In this document: positions 36,297 to 44,676 of the stretch, piece after piece | How positions within the stretch are numbered: position 1 is the stretch's first letter | How the letters are laid out: each line of letters opens with the position of its first letter | NCBI GenBank assembly: GCA_029558635.1 | Contig: JAKQEE010000073.1 | Coordinates: 1 to 64,000 of the forward strand | Length of the DNA stretch: 64,000 bases | Direction of reading: 5' to 3' | Source of the DNA: Pseudomonadota bacterium | GTDB lineage: Bacteria > Pseudomonadota > Alphaproteobacteria > Micavibrionales > Micavibrionaceae | Translations under genes and position numbers: made by a program | Notes under the pieces: generated by a model | What the model was told of the DNA's origin: nothing | Seen by the model: the letters and a program-made list of their open reading frames with translations, nothing else | Databases searched by the model: none

Positions 36297-37124
36297 TTAA
36301 TACTTCCAATTCTTCGGCATGCTTTTGCGTCCGTCCGTGCCTTTGAGATGGATCACATATCCATTCGCCACGAAACGATTGTCTTCAATACGACTTTTCA
36401 AATACCCAGAGAGTTCGTCTGTGCTTTGGTAGTTGGCGGCAATCACGGTCAACGCCTCCTGCCGGACCGCGCGTTGATATCTCGCATCCAGTAATTGGAA
36501 GATGCGTTCCCGAGCCCACTCCGTCTGCCCGACCTTATCCAGTTCATCGATTGCCAACACATCCAATGATGCCCACCATTCCATACGTCGAACCAACTCA
36601 GTCATCTTGTTCTCGCGCTCATCATAGGCAATACGGATGTCATCCAGGACACCGGCAAGATTCGCGTATGCCGCGCGTTTCCCTTCGTTCAAAGCAGTGG
36701 CGACCGCGATCTTGAGCACCAGGCTTTTTCCCTGTCCATATCCGCCATACATGAACACCATTCCATGCCCGGACATATACGCCCGTCTCGTAACTTCGCA
36801 AGCACGGTCCGCCTGGTTGACACCTTTCTTCACCAAGTCCCAGGAAAGATTGCGAAGTTCATTAGGTGTTAAGCCGACACGTGGATCGATCTCGCCGACT
36901 TGTAGAGACTGTTTGGTAATAAGCATTTGTGCCTTGGGGCAACGTTCCAACTTGCCAAACTTTGGATGTCCAACCGGCACATCGTAGCGAATATACCCAA
37001 CTCCTCCGCACTCAGGACAATCAGGCGAGCAGTCTCCAGTTTGGGACAAAGCAGGGGAAGTCCGAGCATCCCTCGGAATCATATTCAGTCGGGCAGCCAC
37101 AGCAGCAATATTTTTGGTATTCAC
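36297..37124 (-). CDS. DnaC/IstB-like AAA ATPase (helicase loader)
   Basis: 275 aa. An N-terminal zinc-like cluster (CSPDCPECGGVGYIRYD, later LERC) precedes the AAA core with Walker A MYGGYGQGKSLVLKIA near residue 128 and Walker B LDVLAIDELDKVGQ near residue 191, with a late RxRIxDxR-like SRIEDNRF. This is the layout of DnaC-type loaders that deliver the replicative helicase. It overlaps the stop of the HTH replication gene by four bases. The pair looks like an initiator plus loader for the integrated replicon. Confidence 0.86.
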   Translation of the reverse strand: MNTKNIAAVAARLNMIPRDARTSPALSQTGDCSPDCPECGGVGYIRYDVPVGHPKFGKLERCPKAQMLITKQSLQVGEIDPRVGLTPNELRNLSWDLVKKGVNQADRACEVTRRAYMSGHGMVFMYGGYGQGKSLVLKIAVATALNEGKRAAYANLAGVLDDIRIAYDERENKMTELVRRMEWWASLDVLAIDELDKVGQTEWARERIFQLLDARYQRAVRQEALTVIAANYQSTDELSGYLKSRIEDNRFVANGYVIHLKGTDGRKSMPKNWKY

Positions 37125-38029
37125 AGCGAATCCCTTTTGTCACTGTTCATGTGTGGCGTTAATTCAGTTTCCATGCGTTTGCGAAGTGCCTCATAGTCGG
37201 CATGATCTTCCTGCACGTTTTCCGATTTTGGATACCTTGTCATTTTTCTGCGTGGCTTCGGAATCTGTCCCACCGCTGCCCATTCCGAGAGCCAGCACAA
37301 ATTGGTTTGACGGATGCCACGTGCATCGGCTTCAGCAGCATAGGGTTTCAAAGCGGTCGCTGCTGCCTGAGGTGAGTCGAATCGCTTGAGATATTCTCCC
37401 AAAACTTTGAGCGCAACAGCGCGTTGTTCGGAGTTCGGAAGAGTTATGTGTGACGGACGCACCAGCCGATACAACGTTTCTGCCTGTTCTTCCGATTCTA
37501 TATTTTTCTTCGACGTTTCGGCGGGAGGAGTAGAAGAGTCACTGACGTTAATTAATTCCTTTAATGCGCAAGGGACAACTGGTGAAAAATCGGGACTCTG
37601 TTTTTCAGATGAAAACTTTTCACCTGAAATCTTTTCATCAGTTTGTGTATTTGGTTTCCTTGGTGTTGGCAGGCTCATTTCTCCGGTATTTATTCTTGCA
37701 AAAGTATCTAGCGCCTTCGGCGAGACCTGTTCACTCGCAGAAATTTCCTCCCTACTCATCCCAACCACGACCTGATAGACCGATCCACTGAATTTGCCTC
37801 TGCCGCCTTTCCCGCGTGCCACGCGGCGCATTTCACCAGCTTGTTCGAGATCAACGATCAGGTTGAGGATGTTGCGCTCCGTCTGCCGGCACTTGATCGC
37901 CATCTGCTCGATGCTGGGATAACAATAGCCCCAGTCATCAGACCAGTCCGCCATTGCCAGTAACAGCAACAACGGCGTACCACCTTTTTGGCTGTACTTC
38001 CAGACACGGTTGGATGTTTCAACACTCAC
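37121..38029 (-). CDS. HTH replication protein of the island
   Basis: 302 aa. The N-terminal 90 residues are a winged helix of the HTH_36/replication type: TPLLLLLAMADWSDDWGYCY, then SIEQMAIKCRQTERNILNLI and ArgGly-rich VARGKGGRGKFSGSVY as the wing. The middle is polar and low in complexity. The C-terminal half has the helical segment PNSEQRAVALKVLGEYLKRF. It resembles plasmid and phage replication initiators of the DnaD/RepA_N-neighbour kind. Iteron-like repeats lie just upstream (38152-38212). ATG 38029 is the only good start. Confidence 0.72.
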   Translation of the reverse strand: MSVETSNRVWKYSQKGGTPLLLLLAMADWSDDWGYCYPSIEQMAIKCRQTERNILNLIVDLEQAGEMRRVARGKGGRGKFSGSVYQVVVGMSREEISASEQVSPKALDTFARINTGEMSLPTPRKPNTQTDEKISGEKFSSEKQSPDFSPVVPCALKELINVSDSSTPPAETSKKNIESEEQAETLYRLVRPSHITLPNSEQRAVALKVLGEYLKRFDSPQAAATALKPYAAEADARGIRQTNLCWLSEWAAVGQIPKPRRKMTRYPKSENVQEDHADYEALRKRMETELTPHMNSDKRDSL

Positions 38030-38151
38030 GCAACACCCCGATTCAACAAAGCCGTCAGGAAGCCCTGTAACGGGCGATGATTTCGAGACATATCGCAGAT
38101 CATCCCAGTCCCGAAAAAGAGCCTACCGCCTTTCCTGTTCAAGAAAGCTAT

Positions 38152-38212
38152 GCGGCAATGTTTGCGGGAATGATTGCGGCAGGTATACGGCAAGGTAGCG
38201 GCAGGTATACGG
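38152..38212. repeat. iteron-like repeats, candidate replication origin
   Basis: GCGGCAATGTTT, GCGGGAATGATT and GCGGCAGGTATACGG follow one another at 12-base intervals from 38152. After a short interval the 15-mer GCGGCAGGTATACGG is repeated exactly (38176-38190 and 38198-38212). The 22-base offset is about two helical turns. The array lies in the 250-base gap between the RHH gene and the HTH replication gene, the normal place for iterons or an operator of the initiator. Confidence 0.65.
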
Positions 38213-38279
38213 TGCCGCATAGAGCCAAAATTACAACTCAAAAAATTATTCAGTTGTCTGGGAAAACCTTGATCTGGCT

Positions 38280-38924
38280 TCATGGTTGATTCCTACGCAG
38301 AGTCTTTTTCACAGTTACTGGCTGAGGCTTCAAACTTAATTTCCCATTGCGGTAGGCATCTAGTCCATGCTGTAACAAGAACGATACAACATCACCGAGC
38401 GGTACATCCAGATTCATCGCCAAACAGCAGATCTTCTCATGTACTTTTTTCGGCAGCCGGTACGAGACAGCAGGATAGATTTTCTTTACTTTGCTTATTT
38501 GTTTCTTTTTTCGGGCTGGCATTTCTCTTGGAGATTCATTCGTCTCCTGCCAACCTTTAGCACGGTCTTTTGGAAAGAGCGTCATCTTGCGACCATGTGG
38601 GTTGGGCTGTGCTCGAAGATGCAACTTCTCTTCATTCACACATTCGACTCCGTATTCAACGAAAGCGCGTGCCACTTCATCGACAGTGACTCCCAAATGT
38701 TCTGCCAGGGCTAACACTTGTTCCCGTAACTCAACCGACACATTCACATACCGATACGGTCGATGTTCTTTTTCCCATTTCCGATTTCGTTTGGCGGGTC
38801 GGCGACCGTATCGGCTCCAATGCCCAGCTGTATCGGTTAGTGGGATTTGGCTGGCAAATTCACTCCGACCCGTGTCGGCAGTTGTGTCGGTAACTGTGTC
38901 GGTGAGCATATCCTTGCGCGGCAT
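38280..38924 (-). CDS. double ribbon-helix-helix-like partition partner
   Basis: 214 aa. Two similar modules are visible: YRYVNVSVELREQVLALAEH with DEVARAFVEYGVECV (residues about 57-97), and YPAVSYRLPKKVHEKICCLA with GDVVSFLLQHGLDAY (about 150-192). Each looks like a strand plus two helices of the RHH type, so the protein may bind DNA as a pseudo-dimer. It follows parA by nine bases, the position of a ParB-like centromere-binding protein. The N-terminus is Thr/Asp-rich because it is encoded by three 12-base repeats (38872-38907) that could themselves be the binding site. Confidence 0.68.
   Translation of the reverse strand: MPRKDMLTDTVTDTTADTGRSEFASQIPLTDTAGHWSRYGRRPAKRNRKWEKEHRPYRYVNVSVELREQVLALAEHLGVTVDEVARAFVEYGVECVNEEKLHLRAQPNPHGRKMTLFPKDRAKGWQETNESPREMPARKKKQISKVKKIYPAVSYRLPKKVHEKICCLAMNLDVPLGDVVSFLLQHGLDAYRNGKLSLKPQPVTVKKTLRRNQP
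38830..38907. repeat. 12-base repeats at the start of the RHH gene (candidate partition site)
   Basis: GTGTCGGCAGTT, GTGTCGGTAACT and GTGTCGGTGAGC run without gaps at 38872-38907; a fourth, GTATCGGTTAGT, is at 38830-38841. The exact 12-base period independent of need for those amino acids suggests a protein-binding array. Confidence 0.5.
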
Positions 38925-38933
38925 GATCTCTTC

Positions 38934-39701
38934 TTATGCTTTCAAGACGATGTCCACCAACCGGCTGTATTCCTGCGCTGCGCGGCTATCGGGGGCATGT
39001 TCGAAGATGGTCTGTCCGAACGCCGGACATTCCGCTATCACCGCAGCACGATGGATCGGCGGCAGGATCAGGTCACCCAGAGTGGAGCGCAGTGCATCCA
39101 AATTGAGACGATGCTCTTTGACAGTTTCCATGAAGAAAGTGGGCAGCACACCAAACAATCCACCCTTCCAGTTTTTCTCGGACGCGAGCCGTTTCATGGT
39201 TTCCAACACCTGGCGCACACCATCTGATCCCAACGCCTCTGCCGGCGTGGGAACGATCACCAGATCGCTCGCCCACAACACCCGTTCCTGAATGCCACCC
39301 AGACTTGGAGCTGTGTCCAATACCAAATATTGATATTGGTGGGTGCAAAATCGTTCCAACGTTTCCCGCACCCACGAGATCGGTTTGCCCTGCGAGTTGA
39401 TCATCGCCTGAGCGTCGGCAGTTTGCTTGTTACCTGGTAACAGCCAAAAGTTTTCGCGCTGTGTGTTGATGATCTTCCCCTGGATGTATGCAGTCTCGCT
39501 TACGCCGATATCCATCGTGAGTAAAGAATAGACGGCTGAACTGGGCGGCAGATGCAGTGCACGTGCCGCTTGTCCTTGTGGGTCAAAATCCAGCAGGAGC
39601 ACTCTTTTTCCCCGCAGTGTCAGTCCATGTGCCAGGGTGATGGCGGTGGTGGTTTTCCCAACCCCACCTTTTTGATTTGCAATCGCGATTACGGTCGTCA
39701 T
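38934..39701 (-). CDS. parA: ParA family partition ATPase
   Basis: 255 aa. Deviant Walker A IANQKGGVGKTTTAITLAHG at residues 6-25, VLLLDFDPQGQAAR (Walker A') near residue 35 and YLVLDTAPSLGG near residue 115. ParA positions plasmids or integrated elements by ATP-dependent DNA binding. ATG 39701 follows AAGGAA; the frame is open to 39782, but that part overlaps the recombinase gene. It is 22 bases downstream of the recombinase stop and directly precedes the RHH gene, forming a type Ib-like par pair. Confidence 0.92.
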   Translation of the reverse strand: MTTVIAIANQKGGVGKTTTAITLAHGLTLRGKRVLLLDFDPQGQAARALHLPPSSAVYSLLTMDIGVSETAYIQGKIINTQRENFWLLPGNKQTADAQAMINSQGKPISWVRETLERFCTHQYQYLVLDTAPSLGGIQERVLWASDLVIVPTPAEALGSDGVRQVLETMKRLASEKNWKGGLFGVLPTFFMETVKEHRLNLDALRSTLGDLILPPIHRAAVIAECPAFGQTIFEHAPDSRAAQEYSRLVDIVLKA

Positions 39702-39723
39702 TGAAGTTCCTTGTGAAGAGTCA

Positions 39724-40665
39724 TTAAAAGTTCCTGTCCACAGGTGATGATTGCTTGGCAGCCTGCTCCAGATCATCACCAATTTGTTTGAGGTAGCGGT
39801 TCAATACTTGCAAGGAAGTGTGTCCCATCAATTTGGAGAGTGTCAGAATATCCACCCCAGCACGCCAACGTTCAATGGCAAATGCCCGGCGAAAGTCATG
39901 CGGCGATGGAACGGGGACACTGGCTTGGGCAGCTCGCCGTCGCAACATCATTCGTAGACCGGTCTCGGTCAGTCGTTCCCCCGACTTGCTCACCCATAAG
40001 GCAGGGTTGTAGTCTTTGCGTTCTTTTACATATCTTCGAAGAACTTGGCGCGATTTATCCCCAAGATACACGTTACGCGGTTTCCTGCCTTTTCCCGAGC
40101 GAATGAGGATCATCCCTGTGATGGGATCGACATCATCCATGTTCAAAGATAAAAATTCCGCCAGGCGCATGCCAGTATCCAGCAATACCAAGAGCGATGC
40201 CTTGTCACGTGCATCGGAGAGTTTTCCCCGCTTGCAGGTCTCCAACATGGCTTTGATTGTTTCGATGCTGACTGGGTCCAGTGGTTCAAGAGGTACAAAC
40301 GGTGCATCAACCTTGTTGATGGGGTTGCGCCAGCCTTCCGGCTCGGTTTCACGCTCATACCATTTCAGGAAGGTCTTGATCGAACGGTAGTAGCAATGGA
40401 TGCCAGCTGGACGATGTCCCCTTTCATCGAGTGCGATCAGGAATTGACGGATCAGGTCAGCGCCAATCTGGCTGATGTTCGCTACACTCTTTTCCAGGCA
40501 GAACTGAGTGAAGGCATTGAGCTTCTTGCCATAAAACTCGATGGTGCCGCTGGCAAGATTGCGGGAGCGGCAGGCGTGCAGATAGATGCCGATCCACTTT
40601 CGCAGATCGTCGGTCTGGTAGATCTCCATATTTGGGATCTGGGTGAGAAAGGTATTTGTTTCCAT
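39724..40665 (-). CDS. tyrosine recombinase (XerC/D-like), first copy
   Basis: 313 aa. An N-terminal SAM-like core-binding domain (SGTIEFYGKKLNAFTQFCLE) and a catalytic domain with DTGMRLAEF (Arg), GKGRKPRNV (Lys), SPHDFRRAF (His-x-x-Arg), LMGHTSLQVLNRY (His and the Tyr nucleophile region) are present. Since it leads the int-parA-RHH group it may resolve multimers of the element, the job XerD-like enzymes do for plasmids, while the second copy at 43678 does the integration. It is clearly a paralogue of that gene; both end in SPVDxNx. Confidence 0.9.
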   Translation of the reverse strand: METNTFLTQIPNMEIYQTDDLRKWIGIYLHACRSRNLASGTIEFYGKKLNAFTQFCLEKSVANISQIGADLIRQFLIALDERGHRPAGIHCYYRSIKTFLKWYERETEPEGWRNPINKVDAPFVPLEPLDPVSIETIKAMLETCKRGKLSDARDKASLLVLLDTGMRLAEFLSLNMDDVDPITGMILIRSGKGRKPRNVYLGDKSRQVLRRYVKERKDYNPALWVSKSGERLTETGLRMMLRRRAAQASVPVPSPHDFRRAFAIERWRAGVDILTLSKLMGHTSLQVLNRYLKQIGDDLEQAAKQSSPVDRNF

Positions 40666-41016
40666 TCAGTGGTCGCAAGGGTATCTGAATGGAGATAGGG
40701 GTAGAGAAGTCGTGTCGGTAATCTTTCGATATTGTTACAAGCAGAACCACATCTTCAGATTTGACGTGTCAATGCGAAACATCAATAATTACCCACTATG
40801 TTAAATGACGACGTCGGCTTTCAAGTTGGCAAAATACCCTTATGTTTTGTGCATGGAAAATTACGATATCCGTAATATTCGATACATAAAACGTAATTCC
40901 AGGAATTATGCCCGAACAGTTACTCAAATTCGATATAAGCTGAATGGCAAAGCAACTTGCACTTCGTGAATTCGATTTTGAAATCCGAATTTTCAAAGAA
41001 ATCGTTTCAATCTGGC
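40666..41016. other. 350-base gap between recombinase and phosphatase genes
   Basis: AT-rich divergent intergenic region. It holds the promoter of the phosphatase gene at its right end. No gene, tRNA fragment or long repeat is visible. Confidence 0.5.
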
Positions 41017-41022
41017 TATAAT
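41017..41022 (+). promoter_or_regulatory. -10 element giving a probable leaderless transcript
   Basis: A perfect TATAAT ends six bases before the ATG of the phosphatase gene. Transcription would start at or next to the ATG, and no ribosome binding site is present. The -35 is poor. Confidence 0.5.
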
Positions 41023-41028
41023 CGTCTA

Positions 41029-42009
41029 ATGCAAACTTTGGTGATTGGTGATATTCACGGCTGTTATGATGAGTTTCAATCCTTGCTGGATAAGGCGGGC
41101 CTGACTAAAGATGATTCGATTGTCTCCGTTGGGGACTGTGTGGATCGAGGGCCCAACACGCCGGCAGTATTGAGTTTTTTCCAGGAAAAACCAAATACCA
41201 GACTGATCATGGGGAATCACGAGCGTAAGCATGTACGCGCCGACAGGCATGAAGTCAAACTAGCACGTTCCCAGAAAATCAGCAGAATTCAATTTGGGGA
41301 AACGTATCCAGATGCTCTGGCGTTCATGAGTGGATTGCCGCTGTTTCTTGATCTGCCCGACGCATTGGTCGTACATGGATATTTTGAGCCGAGTCTCCCT
41401 CTATCACAGCAGCGTGCAACGGTATTATGTGGAACAATGGGTGGAGACAACTATCTTCGTGCGCATTATCATCGCCCCTGGTATGAATTGTATGATGGAG
41501 GCAAACCATTGCTAGTGGGGCATCATAATTATTCAAACACGGACCAACCCTTCGTTTATCAGGATCATGTATTTGGGTTGGATACAGACTGTGTCACTGG
41601 CAGGGCGTTGACCGGACTCGTGTTACCGTCATTCAAGATTGTGTCTGTTCCCAGTCGGGCAAATTACTGGGCACAAGTCAGGCAAACTTATTCAGAGACT
41701 AAAACGCCATCTGTACCTGCAAGAAAAGAAGTGGAGTGGAGCGATAATGATGAAGAAAGATTGCTCTACCTTATCGGCGAAACTATCCAAAGAGCCAATG
41801 CGCTCCTGTTGGAATTACATTCTGAACCGGAGTTTGCCAGCCTACCGGCTCGAAAACAGGCAAAGTTATTCAGTGGCAAAGCGGGAACTGGTATCTACGG
41901 AGCGTTATTGCACCTGGCTCGACTCAACCAATTGAATAGCATATCAGCTCGCAAGGTCTTGAAATCCCCGGAAATGTTATCTGTCATACTCCGTAAATTG
42001 GATGAATGA
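41029..42009 (+). CDS. PPP-family metallophosphatase
   Basis: 326 aa. LVIGDIHGCYDEF (residues 4-16), VSVGDCVDRGPNTP near residue 35 and LIMGNHERKH near residue 58 are the three metal-binding motifs of PPP-type serine/threonine or symmetrical bis(nucleosyl)tetraphosphate phosphatases. LVVHGYFEP and LLVGHHNYSNT supply later histidines. The last ~95 residues (from EVEWSDNDEERLLYLIG) are an extra helical domain. The frame is open to 40957, but ATG 41029 with a TATAAT six bases upstream is the natural start. The gene is alone on its strand; in an island it may counter nucleotide or protein phosphorylation signals. Confidence 0.87.
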   Translation: MQTLVIGDIHGCYDEFQSLLDKAGLTKDDSIVSVGDCVDRGPNTPAVLSFFQEKPNTRLIMGNHERKHVRADRHEVKLARSQKISRIQFGETYPDALAFMSGLPLFLDLPDALVVHGYFEPSLPLSQQRATVLCGTMGGDNYLRAHYHRPWYELYDGGKPLLVGHHNYSNTDQPFVYQDHVFGLDTDCVTGRALTGLVLPSFKIVSVPSRANYWAQVRQTYSETKTPSVPARKEVEWSDNDEERLLYLIGETIQRANALLLELHSEPEFASLPARKQAKLFSGKAGTGIYGALLHLARLNQLNSISARKVLKSPEMLSVILRKLDE

Positions 42010-42072
42010 TATAAGAAGGTTCCTTTCAATTCTGGGAACGCGATTAGGCCCGAGTATTCCTCATAACAACAG

Positions 42073-42118
42073 ATTTCGTAAAACGTCACTTTTTTGAAAA
42101 AGTGACGTTTTACGAAAT
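42073..42118. terminator. perfect hairpin between convergent genes
   Basis: Two 22-base arms that are exact reverse complements around a 2-base loop; the outer part reads ATTTCGTAAAACGTCAC. It lies between the phosphatase gene and abiEii, which converge, and can serve as a two-way terminator. Confidence 0.75.
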
Positions 42119-42155
42119 CAAAGCCATTGCGAGTTGACCATCAACTTTATCGAAG

Positions 42156-42983
42156 TTAATTCAAAATTTCCACAAGTGTATTTATTACCGCATCGAATTC
42201 GATGTCGTTCGCGTAAAAGTTATCTCTGCAATACAGGTCCCATCGCCGTCTCATTGGAAGGTCAGACTGGATTGCCTGCAGAGTTTTTCTCTGATCCTGT
42301 AGGGCTGTCAGAGACACCCTCTTCCGTGCGGTCGCGTTCAGAGCGGCAATGAATAGTTCCTTGTCTATCATATGTTGATGGGTCTTCATCAGGATATATA
42401 CATCATAAAAGTCTCTGGGGCGGGTGTTGAGCACACTTCTCCGAAGGATCGTTTCAACTTTTTCCGCCAGGATGGTTTCGACGTTATAAGCCCAGATTTC
42501 AATCCTTTTTTCCTCGAAGCTGGAATGAAAGGTATAACGCACTGCTTCAGGAGTGATGACGTCGCCTGTAGTGATGTCAACCTTTAGTGGAGTGTTGATC
42601 CCTTCGTACCCGGCAATGATCATCAATCTGTAGCCGCCGTATTCATCTTCGTCCCGGATGGGTGTAATCGAGTTGAGAGACAAGGTGACCTCATCATTGA
42701 GAAAAATAGAGCAAATTTCCGTAAAGACACTTTGGATTGCTTCACCCAAGAGAGGATATCCTTGTATGGTTCCATCCATATCCATCGTTGTTCTGCTGCC
42801 GATCCCAATCATGGAGGCAATCAACATGCCACCTTTCAGGATGAATATATCCTTGTATTTCGACACGGATATTCTTTCCAGCAAGCGTTCAAGCATGAAG
42901 TTTTGCAGCACGGCTTGAGCAGGGATCTTGTTTTTCAAAGCCAGATTTTTTATCCTGGATTTGAGTTGCATTGCTTTTCTCAT
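42156..42983 (-). CDS. abiEii: AbiEii-type nucleotidyltransferase toxin
   Basis: 275 aa. FILKGGMLIAS near residue 47 and GSRTTMDMDGTIQG near residue 62 form the GG...DxD nucleotidyltransferase signature of the AbiEii/MenT family (DUF1814). RLMIIAGYEGINTPLKVDIT supplies the third acidic residue. LAEKVETILRRSVLNTRPRD is the usual C-terminal marker (K-x-x-x-...-RxKD-like). These enzymes add nucleotides to tRNA or other RNA, halting growth. ATG 42983 overlaps the antitoxin stop as ATGA. Type IV toxin-antitoxin and phage-abortive pair. Confidence 0.93.
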   Translation of the reverse strand: MRKAMQLKSRIKNLALKNKIPAQAVLQNFMLERLLERISVSKYKDIFILKGGMLIASMIGIGSRTTMDMDGTIQGYPLLGEAIQSVFTEICSIFLNDEVTLSLNSITPIRDEDEYGGYRLMIIAGYEGINTPLKVDITTGDVITPEAVRYTFHSSFEEKRIEIWAYNVETILAEKVETILRRSVLNTRPRDFYDVYILMKTHQHMIDKELFIAALNATARKRVSLTALQDQRKTLQAIQSDLPMRRRWDLYCRDNFYANDIEFDAVINTLVEILN

Positions 42984-43594
42984 AGGAGAATCTCCAGATA
43001 GTCTCTAACGATGGTTTGGATATGAAATTGTTTTGCATAGGCGTGAAGCCGATTTAGGTTTCTGGCTTTATTTTTCACATATCCTTTCAGTGCAGCATTG
43101 CGTACCTGGACATCAACCTGATTGCGGCTCCGCACAATATCACAGATGGTTCTTTCAAGGTCTGTGGTTTGGACTTGATTGCCATGTGGCGTATTCATCG
43201 AGATGACACCCAGATTGAACAGATCACGACTGACATAAAAGATTTTGTGTCCGCTGTCGTTCAGAACTTGAGAATGATAACCAGATGGGGCGGTGATCGA
43301 ATACGTCAGAGGAGCTCGATCCGTTAAGTCATGCAAATATAAGGCGGTCTCGTGTGAAAAAATCGTTGAGCCATATCTGGACTGAAAGCTAAACAATTCA
43401 TCCTCGATAAATGTGAAGATAGACCGATATACGCCTCTGGAGATCCGTTCGATTTCACCACTTTGCTCCATGATCGAAAGGTAGGTTCGGGGAATATCGA
43501 ATTGAGCAAGGTCAGACGTCAAGAGGAGTCCCTGCCGGCCATCCATGATCTTTCGAAGCTTATCAATTCGAGGTAAATTGGTTTTTACATCCAT
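42980..43594 (-). CDS. abiEi: AbiEi-type antitoxin/repressor
   Basis: 204 aa from ATG 43594. The N-terminal winged helix reads KIMDGRQGLLLTSDLAQFDI, then RTYLSIMEQSGEIERISRGVY. The C-terminal domain contains IFSHETALYLHDLTDRAPLT, MNTPHGNQVQTTDLERTICD and a final helix, all standard for AbiEi. It represses its own operon and counters AbiEii. A promoter with a well-matched -35 and -10 ends six bases before the ATG, so the mRNA is probably leaderless, and an 8-base inverted repeat overlaps it. Confidence 0.93.
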   Translation of the reverse strand: MDVKTNLPRIDKLRKIMDGRQGLLLTSDLAQFDIPRTYLSIMEQSGEIERISRGVYRSIFTFIEDELFSFQSRYGSTIFSHETALYLHDLTDRAPLTYSITAPSGYHSQVLNDSGHKIFYVSRDLFNLGVISMNTPHGNQVQTTDLERTICDIVRSRNQVDVQVRNAALKGYVKNKARNLNRLHAYAKQFHIQTIVRDYLEILL

Positions 43595-43636
43595 ACTTAT
43601 ATTATACTCAAAATAAGTATAATTGTAAACACAATT
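43593..43636 (-). promoter_or_regulatory. abiE promoter with overlapping inverted-repeat operator
   Basis: Minus strand: TTTACA (43629-43624), 17-base spacer, TATAAT (43606-43601), then six bases to ATG 43594. ATACTTAT (43593-43600) and ATAAGTAT (43613-43620) form a perfect inverted repeat across the -10. A second pair, AATTGT/ACAATT (43621-43636), covers the -35. This fits AbiEi autoregulation. Confidence 0.7.
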
Positions 43637-43677
43637 AGTTGAAGAGGTGAGTACGGTTCTCATCATGCACCTATCTT

Positions 43678-44616
43678 TTACAAATTGCTATCCACTGGAC
43701 TACCTCGCATGTGGGCAGTGTGAATATCCTGATCGGTCTGTGCCAGATAACGCCGCAAAATCTGCAGATCAGAATGTCCCATCAATTTTTGCAGTGCAAA
43801 GATATCCACCCCATTGCGCAACATGACCAGGGCAAACGCGCGCCGAAAGTCGTGCGGGGTGGGAATGGATTTCATTCCGATCTTTTCCGCGCGCCGGCGT
43901 AGAAGACAACGTAATGCGGCATAGGTCATCCTCTCGCCGCGAGTGGAGACCCACAAGGCAGGGTAATTGTCATGCCGGTAGCGAAGGTATCCACGAATTG
44001 CCCGGATGGTCTTTCTTCCCAGGAACACCATACGTGGTTTTCGCCCTTTCCCCTGACGGATCATCACCGCCCCAGTTGCCATATCTACATCTTCCAGGTT
44101 GATGTCCAGGAATTCTTTGGCGCGAGCACCGGTATCCAGTAGTCCCAGCATCATCGCCTTGTCACGGGCCCCGGCGTAATTGCTTTGGCAGGTTTTCAGA
44201 AGTTGGTGGATCTCTTCGATTTGAACCGGTTCAATAGGATCGGTTGGCAGCTTAGGTGCCTTGACCCTGCGGATCGGGTTCTTCCAGCCGGTGGGCATAA
44301 TCTCTTCCTCCTCGATCCAATACAACATGGTCCGCAAAGGACGAAAGCAGGCATGCATACCGCCGGGATTATGTGTTTCAGAAAGCTCAAGCAGATACTT
44401 GCGAATGAAATCCGAAGTGAGTTGCGATATCTGCGTCAGTGCTTGTCTCTCGCAATATTTTTGAAAGTACTGTAATTTCTTGGTATAGAATTCAATGGTA
44501 TCGGGAGATAGCCCTTGCGACCTGCGGTCGATCAGGAAAGATTCGATCAGAATGGGCAAATAATCTTGCTGGGAAAGTGTGATAGTCCCCTGGTCTTGCG
44601 ATTTTAAAGCATACAT
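43678..44616 (-). CDS. tyrosine recombinase, integrase of the island
   Basis: 312 aa. The catalytic set is DTGARAKEF (Arg), GKGRKPRMV (Lys), TPHDFRRAF (His-x-x-Arg), [14 protein letters not shown] (His and Tyr). The core-binding domain has [22 protein letters not shown] 44616 follows GGAGG at 44622-44626; the ATG-like 44628 upstream is less likely. It is encoded 61 bases from the tRNA-Met 3' end that serves as attachment site, the normal place for an integrase. It is a paralogue of the recombinase at 39724. Confidence 0.93.
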   Translation of the reverse strand: MYALKSQDQGTITLSQQDYLPILIESFLIDRRSQGLSPDTIEFYTKKLQYFQKYCERQALTQISQLTSDFIRKYLLELSETHNPGGMHACFRPLRTMLYWIEEEEIMPTGWKNPIRRVKAPKLPTDPIEPVQIEEIHQLLKTCQSNYAGARDKAMMLGLLDTGARAKEFLDINLEDVDMATGAVMIRQGKGRKPRMVFLGRKTIRAIRGYLRYRHDNYPALWVSTRGERMTYAALRCLLRRRAEKIGMKSIPTPHDFRRAFALVMLRNGVDIFALQKLMGHSDLQILRRYLAQTDQDIHTAHMRGSPVDSNL

Positions 44617-44676
44617 GGTGACCTCCATCGTCTAGAGACCACCATATATAAGAAGAGTGCCCCACTTATTTTTTTA

